Shown here piece by piece: positions 7,798-16,869 of a stretch of 64,000 bases of DNA. The notes below the pieces were generated by a model that did no database searches, was not told where the DNA came from, and saw only the letters and a list, made by a program, of their open reading frames with translations. The stretch comes from Chitinophaga arvensicola (GTDB lineage Bacteria > Bacteroidota > Bacteroidia > Chitinophagales > Chitinophagaceae): positions 62,001 through 126,000 of the forward strand of contig NZ_FOJG01000002.1 of the NCBI RefSeq assembly GCF_900110835.1, written 5' to 3'. How positions within the stretch are numbered: the first letter of the stretch is position 1; every line of letters starts with the position of its first letter. The position numbers and the translations under genes are program-made.

Positions 7798-9695
7798 GGA
7801 ATATTATTCTGGGCATATCAGCTTTTTATCACGATAGTGCGGCGGCGTTGATCATCGATGGACGGATCATCGCAGCGGCGCAGGAGGAGCGTTTTACCCG
7901 GATCAAACAGGATGCGGCTTTTCCCGTGCAGGCCATTAAATATGTATTGTCGGAAGCGGGTGTATCATTTGATGAACTCACCGCCGTGGCGTTTTATGAC
8001 AAGCCGTTACTAAAGTTTGAACGGCTGCTGGAAACGTATCATGCCTTTGTACCCCGTGGCTGGCGCAGCTTTATAAAGGCGATGCCGGTGTGGATGAAGG
8101 AAAAGATATTTATGAAAAAGATGCTTCGAAAGGAGTTCCGTGCGTTGGGCGCCACGAAAAATACGCCCCTGTATTTTCCTGAACATCATTTATCACATGC
8201 TGCCAGTGCCTTTTATCCCTCGCCCTATGAAAATGCTGCCATTCTCACTGTAGATGGAGTGGGAGAGTGGGCTACCACTACTATTTCCTATGGCAGGGGA
8301 AGAGATATAAAAATTTTACGGGAGCTGCGTTTTCCGCATTCTCCCGGTTTATTATATGCTGCCTTTACTTATTTCCTGGGCTTTAAAGTAAACAGCGGAG
8401 AGTATAAGCTCATGGGCTTATCTCCCTATGGTATAGCGGATGATCCGCAAACAGTTTCTTTCCGGGAAAAGATCCTTACAACGCTGGTGGATATACGAAG
8501 CGATGGATCTATCCTGTTGAACATGGATTATTTTGATTTTGCCACGGGTTTAAAAATGACGGTGACGCCTTTGTGGGAAGCGCTGTTTGGTATTTCCCGC
8601 CGGGAGCCGGAGTCGGAGATCACCACTGCACATATGAACCTGGCGCTGGCCATTCAGCAGGTGACAGAAGAAATAGTGGTAGCGTTAGCGCGTACAGCGA
8701 GTGAAATTACAGGTAGTACCAACCTGGTGATGGCAGGAGGTGTGGCATTGAATTGTGTGGCCAACCGTAAAATAAAGGATGCGGATATTTTCAAAAATAT
8801 CTGGATTCAGCCGGCGGCGGGTGATGCGGGTGGTTCGCTGGGTGCAGCTTATGCTGCCTATCATATAGGTATGGAGCAGGAGCGAATATATTTTCCGGGA
8901 GATGATGCGATGCAGGGAAGTTTCCTTGGCCCCGCTTACAGCGACGTGGAGGTGAAACAAATGATGGCGCGTTATGCGGCAGTGGCCGCACATTATCCGG
9001 ATATCACCGCACTCACAGAAAGGGTGAGCGCTTACCTGGCCGCAGGAAAAATAGTGGGCTGGTTCCAGGACCGGATGGAGTTTGGTCCGCGCGCACTGGG
9101 CAATCGCAGTATCCTGGCTGATCCCCGGCAACCGGATATGCAGCAGCAACTCAATCTGAAAATAAAATTCCGGGAAGGTTTCCGGCCTTTTGCACCAGCC
9201 GTACTGGCAGAAGATGCACATCTTTATTTTAAAGATGCAGCTGCTTCTCCATATATGTTATTTACTACCACGGTAAAATCTGAATGGCGTATTGCACCGG
9301 TAAAAAATGCAGCAGCATCATTTGCTGCTACGGTGGAAGAAAGTGAACCGGAATTATCGGTAGCATCTATATATGAACGGTTGCAACAGGAACGTTCTGC
9401 GATTCCTGCGGTAACACACCTCGATCATTCTGCAAGGATACAAACCGTACATCGTACACTTCATCCAAAGCTATGGGCACTTATTAATAGTTTTAAAAAA
9501 CTAACGGGTTGTAGCTTGCTTATCAACACCTCTTTTAATGTACGGGGAGAGCCGGTAGTGAACACACCGGAAGATGCATGGCTGGCTTTTATGCGGACAG
9601 AAATGGATTATGTGGTGATTGGAAATTATGTGTTCGAGAAAAGCCGCCAGCCAACGTTGCCAAAGGAGTTGTTCAAATCCTTCGAAATGGATTGA
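7794..9695 (+). CDS. NodU/SxtI-family O-carbamoyltransferase
   Basis: The 633-aa protein has the two-domain layout of carbamoyltransferases that move the carbamoyl group of carbamoyl phosphate, by way of carbamoyl-AMP, to a hydroxyl acceptor. N-terminal Kae1-like motifs include GISAFYHDSAAAL, QEERFTR, HHLSHAASAFYPSP, NSGEYKLMGLSPYG and LVMAGGVALNCVANRK. The C-terminal Carbam_trans_C domain shows WFQDRMEFGPRALGNRSIL and FRPFAPAVLAEDA. The frame has no ATG near its beginning. The start must be the TTG at 7794, which overlaps the preceding stop as TTGA, and the protein then begins RNIILGISAFYHDSAA as the family does. Last gene of the SGNH-SxtJ-DUF5989 operon; the acceptor (envelope glycan or small molecule) cannot be read from sequence. 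Confidence 0.92.
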   Translation: MRNIILGISAFYHDSAAALIIDGRIIAAAQEERFTRIKQDAAFPVQAIKYVLSEAGVSFDELTAVAFYDKPLLKFERLLETYHAFVPRGWRSFIKAMPVWMKEKIFMKKMLRKEFRALGATKNTPLYFPEHHLSHAASAFYPSPYENAAILTVDGVGEWATTTISYGRGRDIKILRELRFPHSPGLLYAAFTYFLGFKVNSGEYKLMGLSPYGIADDPQTVSFREKILTTLVDIRSDGSILLNMDYFDFATGLKMTVTPLWEALFGISRREPESEITTAHMNLALAIQQVTEEIVVALARTASEITGSTNLVMAGGVALNCVANRKIKDADIFKNIWIQPAAGDAGGSLGAAYAAYHIGMEQERIYFPGDDAMQGSFLGPAYSDVEVKQMMARYAAVAAHYPDITALTERVSAYLAAGKIVGWFQDRMEFGPRALGNRSILADPRQPDMQQQLNLKIKFREGFRPFAPAVLAEDAHLYFKDAAASPYMLFTTTVKSEWRIAPVKNAAASFAATVEESEPELSVASIYERLQQERSAIPAVTHLDHSARIQTVHRTLHPKLWALINSFKKLTGCSLLINTSFNVRGEPVVNTPEDAWLAFMRTEMDYVVIGNYVFEKSRQPTLPKELFKSFEMD

Positions 9696-9746
9696 AATAG
9701 TAGTTACAGTAAGAAATTTTAAAAAAAATATAACATTAATGCACCA

Positions 9747-9794
9747 GTTAGTTCATTATTAGCGCTCTTGTTAGGCCGGTGATGCTTACTTGCA
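9747..9794 (+). promoter_or_regulatory. Direct-repeat element, copy 2 (candidate SARP-regulator site plus weak -7 box)
   Basis: TTAG units at 9748, 9759 and 9771 (11- and 12-bp spacing) are followed 15 nt after the start of the third unit by TTACTTGCA (9786-9794). All spacings equal those of copy 1 at 5128-5175, and the GTTAGT, CATTATTAG and TTGCA parts are shared. The predicted start near 9800 would leave a leader of about 30 nt before the SusC ATG at 9832. Confidence 0.55.
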
Positions 9795-9831
9795 TTCATT
9801 ATTTTTTATCAATCGAAATATCGTTCGCGTT

Positions 9832-12822
9832 ATGAAAAGATTACTATTGCTGATGCTCCTCGCATCGGGTCTGCTGCAGGCCTATGCACAAAAGCAGTTG
9901 ACAAAAGGTAAAGTGCTGGATGAAACCGGCCAACCACTACCTGGAGCAACTGTCAGAGTAAAAGGTACCAACATTTCAAGTCCTACCAATGCTACGGGCG
10001 AATTCCAGATTGCAACCGGCGACGCGGCGTCCCCGGTACTGGTAATTTCTTATATCGGCTACATCTCACAGGAAGTAGCGGTAACCGGCGACAATCTCAA
10101 CATTACTTTAAAAACAGATTCCCGTTCTTTGAATGATGTGGTGGTAGTAGGTTATGGTACCCAGAAAAAGAGCGATGTTACCGGAGCGACCAGCTCGGTG
10201 AAAGCAGTTGAAATTGCCAAGCGTCCTTTGGCAAGAGTGGAACAGGCCTTACAGGGTACTACTTCCGGCGTTACTGTACAGAGCAACAGTGGACAGCCTG
10301 GTAAAGGTATCAGTGTAAGGATCCGTGGCGCCAGTTCTATTACAGGCGGTAATGATCCGTTGTATGTAATTGATGGTTACATCGGTGGTAACCTGGAGTC
10401 TATTGCTCCCGGTGATATCGAAAGCCTGGAAATCCTGAAAGATGCATCTGCAACTGCTATCTACGGTTCCAGAGGTGCGAACGGTGTGGTAATGGTAACT
10501 ACCAAGACAGGTAAAACCGGTAAACCAAGAGTAGATGCAAGCGGATGGATCAGTAAAGCGTCCTTACCAAGAAGAATGGGCGTGCTGAATGCTTATGATT
10601 TTGCATTACAGAGAACGAAAAAAGATATCGCTACCGGAACAGGTCGTGGTTTTACTGACGCACAGCTGGCTGCCCTCAAACAAAATCCTGATGGCACCGA
10701 CTGGCAGAGTGAGTTAACACAGAAGCCAATTGTTCAGAATTACCAGGTAGGTGTATCCGGCGGTTCTGAGAATGTGAAATACTATTTCTCCTATAACTAT
10801 CTCAACCAGCCAGGTTTGCTGATCAACTCCGGCTACAACAGACACACCCTGAGAGCAAACGTAGATGTGAAGCTGAACAGCAAAATGGATCTGAAAGTAA
10901 ATATCACCGGTCTGTTGCCATCCTCACACAATACCGATTTCTCCGGCGACATCACCGATCCGTTCGCTCAGTCCACTATGTATGATCCAACCAGCAGCGT
11001 AAGGGATGCATTGGGTAACTATATTCCCCGTGCACAATTTGCGTCACTGGCTACTAACCCGGTACAGAATATCATGACCCGTTCAGTTGATGGAAAAACT
11101 TCCAACATGACTGCAACTGGCGTATTTACTTACCGCATTATTGATCACCTGACCTTTACCTCGAATAACAGTTATGAGTTGCAGAATCAGCAAACACAGT
11201 CTGTTTTCCCTCCCGGAACAAACGAAGGATATAACGGTGGTGACTACGCGAAAATGGAAAACTCCCGCTACAGAAGCTGGCAGAACTCCAACTTCCTGAC
11301 TTATAACAATCGTTTTGGCAAGCACTCACTGACGGTAACTGCCCTCTTTGAGCAGGCTTCCAAAACCAACACCAATACTATTGCACAGGCCAACAAGCTG
11401 TCTACCTACAGCCTTGGTTACTGGAACCTTGCATTAGGTAAGAGCCAGTCAACCAGCGGTGGTTTCTGGGAAGACGCTTTGATCTCCTACATGGGAAGGG
11501 TGAACTATGCCTTTAACGATAAATACCTGTTAACGGTAGCTGTTCGTACAGATGGATCTTCCCACCTGGTTGACAAGTATTCCACTTTCCCATCCGTAGC
11601 ATTGGGCTGGGCAATCGACAAAGAAGGATTTATGGCTGGTTCTAAAACAGTAACTGGTCTGAAACTTCGCGCAAGCTATGGTCAGACCGGTAATCAGGCA
11701 GTACCTGCCTACTCCAGCATTGCGCAGGTGAGTACAGGTCTTCCTTACTATTTTGACGGTACCACACCAAGCGTAAATACGCCATTAGGATCTCCGGTTT
11801 CCAAATCACTCCGTTGGGAAAAAAATACCACCTATGACCTGGGTCTGGATATGGAATTCTGGAATGGCCGCTTAACTTTCACCGCAGATGCTTACAATAA
11901 GAAAGTAACAGACCTGTTGTACAACACTGATAACCCATTCTATTATGGTGGCGGAAGCTATCAGCGTAACATCGGTAGCGTAAGAAACACCGGTCTTGAA
12001 TTCGCTGTAGGCGGTATTCCTGTTGTAACCAAAGATTTCAAATGGAACAGTAGCTTCAATATCTCCTTCAATAAAAATGAAGTATTGGATCTGGGAGGTC
12101 AGGACAATATCATCGTAAACGGTATTGGTTCTGCACAGCAAGGCGTATCTATTATTAAAGTAGGTCAGCCGCTGGGAACTTTCTATGGTTACAGATACCT
12201 GGGAACCTGGAAAACAGAAGAGAAAGCAGAAGCTGCCACCTATGGTAAAAAACCAGGCGATACCAAATACGCTGACCTGGATGGCGATAAAAAACTCTCC
12301 GGTGGCGATCTGACTACTATCGGTAATGGTATGCCTAAATACTACTTCGGGTTTATCAATGATTTCTCCTACAAGAACTGGAGCATGAACGTAATGTTCC
12401 AGGGTACACACGGCAACCAGATCTATTCTTTCAGCCAGGCTTACACCATGGGCGGATTGGGGGATGCACGTGATGCGACCAACAGTAAGATCCTTGAAAT
12501 GTGGACACCTGAAAAACAAACAGATGTTCCTACGTATGGTAACCAGAATGAAATTAAGAGCAGCCGTTATGTATATGACGCCAGCTACATTAAGCTGAAA
12601 AACATCTCCCTGACTTACACTATTCCAACAAGCCTGCTGAGCAGAATACATGCCCGCAGCCTGGATGTGTACATCAGTGCGCAGAACATCTGGACGATCA
12701 CCAATTTCCCTGGCTATGATCCTGAAGTAACCAACGCTACCAATGCTATCACACAAGGTCTGGAAACAGGTACTATACCTAACCCCAAAACCTATACTAT
12801 TGGTCTGAGACTCGGTTTATAA
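9832..12822 (+). CDS. SusC/RagA-family TonB-dependent outer-membrane transporter (GH92 PUL)
   Basis: The 996-aa protein starts at ATG 9832, which gives a clean signal peptide (MKRLLLLMLLASGLLQAYA). After it come a carboxypeptidase-regulatory-like domain (GKVLDETGQPLPGATVRVKG), the SusC TonB-box region (NDVVVVGYGTQKK), a plug (LYVIDGYIGG, ILKDASATAIYGSRGANGVV) and a 22-strand barrel ending in TYTIGLRLGL. It lacks the STN domain, so control by an ECF/FecR pair is not expected. It pairs with the SusD 48 bp downstream and a GH92 mannosidase, so the likely cargo is alpha-mannosyl oligosaccharide. The 5' region carries the repeat element at 9747-9794. Confidence 0.95.
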   Translation: MKRLLLLMLLASGLLQAYAQKQLTKGKVLDETGQPLPGATVRVKGTNISSPTNATGEFQIATGDAASPVLVISYIGYISQEVAVTGDNLNITLKTDSRSLNDVVVVGYGTQKKSDVTGATSSVKAVEIAKRPLARVEQALQGTTSGVTVQSNSGQPGKGISVRIRGASSITGGNDPLYVIDGYIGGNLESIAPGDIESLEILKDASATAIYGSRGANGVVMVTTKTGKTGKPRVDASGWISKASLPRRMGVLNAYDFALQRTKKDIATGTGRGFTDAQLAALKQNPDGTDWQSELTQKPIVQNYQVGVSGGSENVKYYFSYNYLNQPGLLINSGYNRHTLRANVDVKLNSKMDLKVNITGLLPSSHNTDFSGDITDPFAQSTMYDPTSSVRDALGNYIPRAQFASLATNPVQNIMTRSVDGKTSNMTATGVFTYRIIDHLTFTSNNSYELQNQQTQSVFPPGTNEGYNGGDYAKMENSRYRSWQNSNFLTYNNRFGKHSLTVTALFEQASKTNTNTIAQANKLSTYSLGYWNLALGKSQSTSGGFWEDALISYMGRVNYAFNDKYLLTVAVRTDGSSHLVDKYSTFPSVALGWAIDKEGFMAGSKTVTGLKLRASYGQTGNQAVPAYSSIAQVSTGLPYYFDGTTPSVNTPLGSPVSKSLRWEKNTTYDLGLDMEFWNGRLTFTADAYNKKVTDLLYNTDNPFYYGGGSYQRNIGSVRNTGLEFAVGGIPVVTKDFKWNSSFNISFNKNEVLDLGGQDNIIVNGIGSAQQGVSIIKVGQPLGTFYGYRYLGTWKTEEKAEAATYGKKPGDTKYADLDGDKKLSGGDLTTIGNGMPKYYFGFINDFSYKNWSMNVMFQGTHGNQIYSFSQAYTMGGLGDARDATNSKILEMWTPEKQTDVPTYGNQNEIKSSRYVYDASYIKLKNISLTYTIPTSLLSRIHARSLDVYISAQNIWTITNFPGYDPEVTNATNAITQGLETGTIPNPKTYTIGLRLGL

Positions 12823-12870
12823 TTGAATTAGCGTAAGCAAAGGATTCTGTTTTTCTAAAAAATTACTATT

Positions 12871-14400
12871 ATGAACAAAAAATATTTTCTCCCATTAGCG
12901 ATTGCTGCCATGATCGGTGCATCATCCTGCGTGAAGCTGACGGAAGATCCAAAAGCCAATCTGACTCCCGGCAATTACTTCAATACCCAGAGTGAGCTGG
13001 ATGGAGCAGTAACTTCTGCCTTTAGAGCCCTGGCCGTAGATGGCGCCTGGGGTTTTACCAGCAAAATGACCGCATATTTTGGTGCGGATGACCTGACAAC
13101 ACACCCTGAGTCGAATAAAGCGGATTCACGCGAGTTCGACCGTCTGCAGGGTACCAGCACCAACTCCAGTCTCCGGGCTGGTTGGGAAGGACCATGGAAC
13201 ACCATTTACCAGGCCAATAACGTTATCAATAACTATGAGAAAGTAGCGGCTACCACACCGGATGCTATTCAGCAGCGTACTTATGCTGGTGGACAGGCTT
13301 ACTTCCTGAGAGGTCTTTGCTATTTCTATCTCGTAAGAACATTTGGTGCATTACCACTGGTTACCGGTCCTGCTGAAATTACAGTTACGCCAGCAAGACA
13401 AGAACCTGCTAAAGTATATGAGCAGATTATCAGCGATCTGAAAGCAGCAGCGGGTATGTTACCTGATAAATGGAGCAACAGTGTGGACGTAGGCAGACCA
13501 GGTGCACTGGCAGCCCGCGCGGTACTGGCCAACGTATACCTGACTATGGCCGGCTGGCCTATCAACCAGGCATCCAATTACGGTCTGGCAGCAACAGAAG
13601 CCAAAGCGGTAATGGATTCCAAAAAATATGACCTGGTACCTGACTACCTGGATGTATTCAAAACCAATAACAACATTGAGTCTGTGTTTGGTCTGCAGTA
13701 CAACGTAGCCGGTCAGCTGTTCCAGCGTTCTTTTGGTGCTACCTGTATTCCTGATGATGAAGGTGGATGGGATGACTTCTTCCCTGAAATCAATTACTTC
13801 AAGGATGCACCGGTTTGTAAACGTACTACAGAAACGTTCTATACTACTATTAAACATAAGACCTTAGGTCCTGTCAGCTGGGATGACCCAAGAACCGCTA
13901 CCAAGCACCCTTACTATAACAAATTCCGTTATGGCGTGGGTGATGGTATTGTGGAAACACCTACCAAAGTGATCAGCTTCAATGCGAGTACAGATAAAAC
14001 AACCGATGTGGTGCGTTTTGCAGAAACACTGCTGACCTATGCCGAAGCATCTGCGATGTCTGCCAACACAGTTTCTGATGATGCTTACGAAGCGCTGAAC
14101 AAGGTACGCCGCCGCGCCGGATTGCTGGATATCAAGAAAGGATTGACAGCTACCGCTTTCCGTGACTCCGTAGTAGCAGAACGTAAATACGAGTTTGCCG
14201 GTGAGTTTGGTCAACGCTGGTTCGATATCGTTCGTTTGCAGTTATTACCACAGGTAATCGCCAGACGCGACCCGAACGAATTCAAAGATCTGCCGTTAAA
14301 TCCTGCTGCGGTTGCAAACCCAGGTCCTAAATATATCGCGCCTATTCCAATCCGCGATCTGAACCTGAGCCCGGGATGGACACAAAACCCTAGTTACTAA
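12871..14400 (+). CDS. SusD/RagB-family surface glycan-binding lipoprotein (GH92 PUL)
   Basis: The 509-aa lipoprotein has its lipobox at GASSC (about residue 20) and the SusD/RagB helical fold: an N-terminal SusD-like part with LTPGNYFNTQSELDGAV, the TPR-like core (GQAYFLRGLCYFYLVRTFG, AARAVLANVYLTMAGW) and the C-terminal RagB segment with FAETLLTYAEASAM, LNKVRRRAG and ERKYEFAGEFGQRWFDIVR. It forms the lid of the SusC transporter and captures glycan at the cell surface. It lies between SusC and GH92, and a strong hairpin follows its stop codon. Confidence 0.95.
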   Translation: MNKKYFLPLAIAAMIGASSCVKLTEDPKANLTPGNYFNTQSELDGAVTSAFRALAVDGAWGFTSKMTAYFGADDLTTHPESNKADSREFDRLQGTSTNSSLRAGWEGPWNTIYQANNVINNYEKVAATTPDAIQQRTYAGGQAYFLRGLCYFYLVRTFGALPLVTGPAEITVTPARQEPAKVYEQIISDLKAAAGMLPDKWSNSVDVGRPGALAARAVLANVYLTMAGWPINQASNYGLAATEAKAVMDSKKYDLVPDYLDVFKTNNNIESVFGLQYNVAGQLFQRSFGATCIPDDEGGWDDFFPEINYFKDAPVCKRTTETFYTTIKHKTLGPVSWDDPRTATKHPYYNKFRYGVGDGIVETPTKVISFNASTDKTTDVVRFAETLLTYAEASAMSANTVSDDAYEALNKVRRRAGLLDIKKGLTATAFRDSVVAERKYEFAGEFGQRWFDIVRLQLLPQVIARRDPNEFKDLPLNPAAVANPGPKYIAPIPIRDLNLSPGWTQNPSY

Positions 14401-14420
14401 GCACTTTTGATTTGGCCTAT

Positions 14421-14463
14421 AAATAGTTTAATCATGCCTTGTGCATGATTAAACTATTTTGTT
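14421..14463 (+). terminator. Perfect 17-bp hairpin between SusD and GH92
   Basis: Arms 14421-14437 and 14443-14459 are exact complements around a 5-nt loop, and a short T-run follows. It lies 20 bp after the SusD stop and 56 bp before the GH92 ATG. It looks like a terminator or an intercistronic attenuator that lowers GH92 expression relative to the SusCD pair. Confidence 0.65.
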
Positions 14464-14515
14464 AATTCGTTCTCCAGGTCAATGACAAATTCTCCGGGAG
14501 TATAAAATTTAGTGA

Positions 14516-16771
14516 ATGAAAAAAATAAACTGGAAGCTGTGCAGCCTTCTGTGGCTGACACCCTTTGTATGCTTCTCCGGACGGGCACGCGCTGCGGTCT
14601 ATGATACCATTCCCGGTCCGAAACAGTCGATCGACCTCATTGATCCCACCATCGGAAATGTAGGCGCATTGCTGGAGCCCACCAGGCCAACCGTTCAACT
14701 ACCGAACCAGATGATCCGCTTTACGCCGCAACGTAAGGATTATATGGACGATCAGATTTCTGATTTTCCACTCAACGTAGTATCACACCGGCTCGGACAG
14801 GTGTTCGCGGTAAAACCGGCTGTAGGCGCTGTTTCAAAAGAAGCATGGCAAAACCGGCTGGCTTATGATCATAACCTGGAAATCAATCAGCCCTGGTACT
14901 ATTCCACCTGGTTACTGAATGAAGAAGTAAACGTAGAATTTACTGCCGGTAAAAAGGCGGGTTACTACCGCTTCCGTTTTCCACAGGGAAAAGAAAAATC
15001 GTTATTGTTCCATGTTTACAACGATGGCGAAGCCGCTTATAACTTCCAGCCCGGCAATGTACTCACCGGTATGGAAACCTACAATGGCTATGTAAAAGTA
15101 TACATGTACGGTGTGTTCAGCGAAGCTGGTACGCCGGGAGTAGTGGCCGACGGACAGCTAAGCACTAATAAAAATATTGCTGGTAAAGGTATCAAGGCAT
15201 TTATCAGTTTCCCTGCTGCTACCAAAGAAGTTACTTTTAAATATGCCATCAGTTATATCAGCCCTGAACAGGCAAAGAAAAACTACGAAGCCGAAGTCGG
15301 TAAGAAAGATTTCAATGCCGTAGCTGCCAATGGTAAAAAAGCCTGGGCCGATGTCATGAACCAGGTAAAAGTAAAAGGTGGTACACTGGCACAGCAACGT
15401 TCTTTCTATACGGCGTTGTATCGCTGCTATGAAAGAGCCATCGATATTACAGAAGACGGACAGTATTATAGCGGATTTGATAAACAGATCCACAAAGACA
15501 GCCGTCCTTTCTATACCGACGACTGGACCTGGGATACCTACCTCGCCCTGCATCCGCTGAGAATGATCCTGAATCCTTCCCGTGAAGAAGATATGTTGCA
15601 ATCGTTTGTACATATGTACGAGCAAAGCGGTTGGATGCCTACCTTCCCGGTACTGTTTGGTGATCATGCCTGCATGAACGGCTTCCACTCTTCCGTAGTA
15701 CTGCTGGATGCCTACAGAAAAGGGTTGAAGAATTTTGATGTGCAGAAAGCGTATGAAGGCATGCGGAAAAATGCCACCGACGCTACGATGCTGCCATGGC
15801 GCAATGGTCCTAAAACCCCGCTGGACGATATCTATCATGAAAAAGGTTATTTCCCTGCGCTGCACATAGGAGAGAAGGAAACAGAACCTGCGGTACACTC
15901 TTTCGAAAAAAGACAGGCCGTAGCCGTTACCCTGGGTGGCGCATACGACGACTGGGCAGTTGCTGAACTGGCCGGCGATCTGAATAAGAAAGACGACCAA
16001 CGCCTGTTTGCGCCAAGAGCAAAGAACTACAAAAACGTATGGAACCCGGAAAAGCAATTCTTCGTGCCGAAAGATGCAGACGGGAAATGGATTGATATTG
16101 ATGTGAAATATGATGGTGGCATGGGTGGCCGTGATTACTATGATGAAAACAACGGCTGGACTTACCTCTGGCAGGTACAACAGGATATTCCCGGACTGAT
16201 CGGTTTGATGGGCGGTAAAGATGTTTTTGAAAAAAGACTGGATCAGCTGTTCCGTGAATCACTGGACATGTCCCGTTACGCTTTCTGGAGCAAATTCCCT
16301 GACGCCACCGGTCTCGTAGGACAATACTCCATGGGTAACGAGCCTAGCTTCCATATTCCTTACCTGTACAACTACACCGGCGCTCCGTGGAAAACCCAGC
16401 AACGTATCCGTTTCCTGCTGGATGCATGGTTCAAGGATAACATCTTTGGTATTCCAGGTGATGAAGATGGTGGTGGTATGTCTGCTTTCGTGGTATTTTC
16501 TTCTATGGGCTTCTACCCGATAACACCCGGTATACCGGAATATACTATTGGTAGCCCGGTGTTTGAAAACATCAGCATCGCATTACCAAACAAAAAACAA
16601 TTTACCGTAATAGCACATAACAGCTCTGTGGTAAATAAATATATTCAGCAGGCGAAATTCAATGGTAAAACTTTGAATAAGCCCACGTTTACCCATCAGC
16701 AACTGGTAGATGGCGGAACGCTGGAACTGTTTATGGGTCCCAAGCCTAATAAAAGCTGGGGCGTACAATAA
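14516..16771 (+). CDS. GH92-family alpha-mannosidase, secreted
   Basis: The 751-aa protein has a signal peptide (cleavage near GRARA) and the full GH92 layout. There is an N-terminal beta-sandwich opening with IDLIDPTIGN, then an (alpha/alpha)6 catalytic domain with TDDWTWDTYLALHPL, GGAYDDWAVAELA, NNGWTYLWQVQQD, GNEPSFHIPYLYNY and the acid-rich GIPGDEDGGGMSAF near the active site. GH92 enzymes are calcium-dependent exo-alpha-mannosidases acting with inversion on alpha-1,2, alpha-1,3 or other mannosyl linkages. In a SusCD locus it would trim imported or surface-bound mannan or N-glycan chains. Linkage preference cannot be decided here. Confidence 0.94.
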   Translation: MKKINWKLCSLLWLTPFVCFSGRARAAVYDTIPGPKQSIDLIDPTIGNVGALLEPTRPTVQLPNQMIRFTPQRKDYMDDQISDFPLNVVSHRLGQVFAVKPAVGAVSKEAWQNRLAYDHNLEINQPWYYSTWLLNEEVNVEFTAGKKAGYYRFRFPQGKEKSLLFHVYNDGEAAYNFQPGNVLTGMETYNGYVKVYMYGVFSEAGTPGVVADGQLSTNKNIAGKGIKAFISFPAATKEVTFKYAISYISPEQAKKNYEAEVGKKDFNAVAANGKKAWADVMNQVKVKGGTLAQQRSFYTALYRCYERAIDITEDGQYYSGFDKQIHKDSRPFYTDDWTWDTYLALHPLRMILNPSREEDMLQSFVHMYEQSGWMPTFPVLFGDHACMNGFHSSVVLLDAYRKGLKNFDVQKAYEGMRKNATDATMLPWRNGPKTPLDDIYHEKGYFPALHIGEKETEPAVHSFEKRQAVAVTLGGAYDDWAVAELAGDLNKKDDQRLFAPRAKNYKNVWNPEKQFFVPKDADGKWIDIDVKYDGGMGGRDYYDENNGWTYLWQVQQDIPGLIGLMGGKDVFEKRLDQLFRESLDMSRYAFWSKFPDATGLVGQYSMGNEPSFHIPYLYNYTGAPWKTQQRIRFLLDAWFKDNIFGIPGDEDGGGMSAFVVFSSMGFYPITPGIPEYTIGSPVFENISIALPNKKQFTVIAHNSSVVNKYIQQAKFNGKTLNKPTFTHQQLVDGGTLELFMGPKPNKSWGVQ

Positions 16772-16813
16772 GAAGTTTACTGGTCTAGTGAGCCGGTAAC
16801 AATGATGAAGACA

Positions 16814-16853
16814 AAAGAAAAGGCCATCTCGTAAGAGATGGCCTTTCTTTTTT
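16814..16853. terminator. Bidirectional terminator between GH92 and the T9SS cargo gene
   Basis: Twelve-bp perfect stem (16819-16830 with 16835-16846, loop GTAA) with A-rich and T-rich flanks on both sides. It lies between two convergent genes and can serve both. Confidence 0.8.
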
Positions 16854-16869
16854 AAAGCATTTACCTGTA

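Noticed and set aside
7500-9800. Possible saxitoxin- or antibiotic-type biosynthetic cluster suggested by SxtJ and SxtI-like genes
   Set aside because: No synthase, aminotransferase or tailoring genes are present; an envelope or glycan modification role fits the SGNH neighbour better.
11872-12756. Long antisense open frame inside the first SusC gene
   Set aside because: It is the shadow of a strongly supported coding frame; its translation has no recognisable motifs.
15158-16180. 340-codon antisense frame inside the GH92 gene
   Set aside because: GH92 motifs on the plus strand cover the whole stretch, so the antisense frame is a codon-usage artefact.
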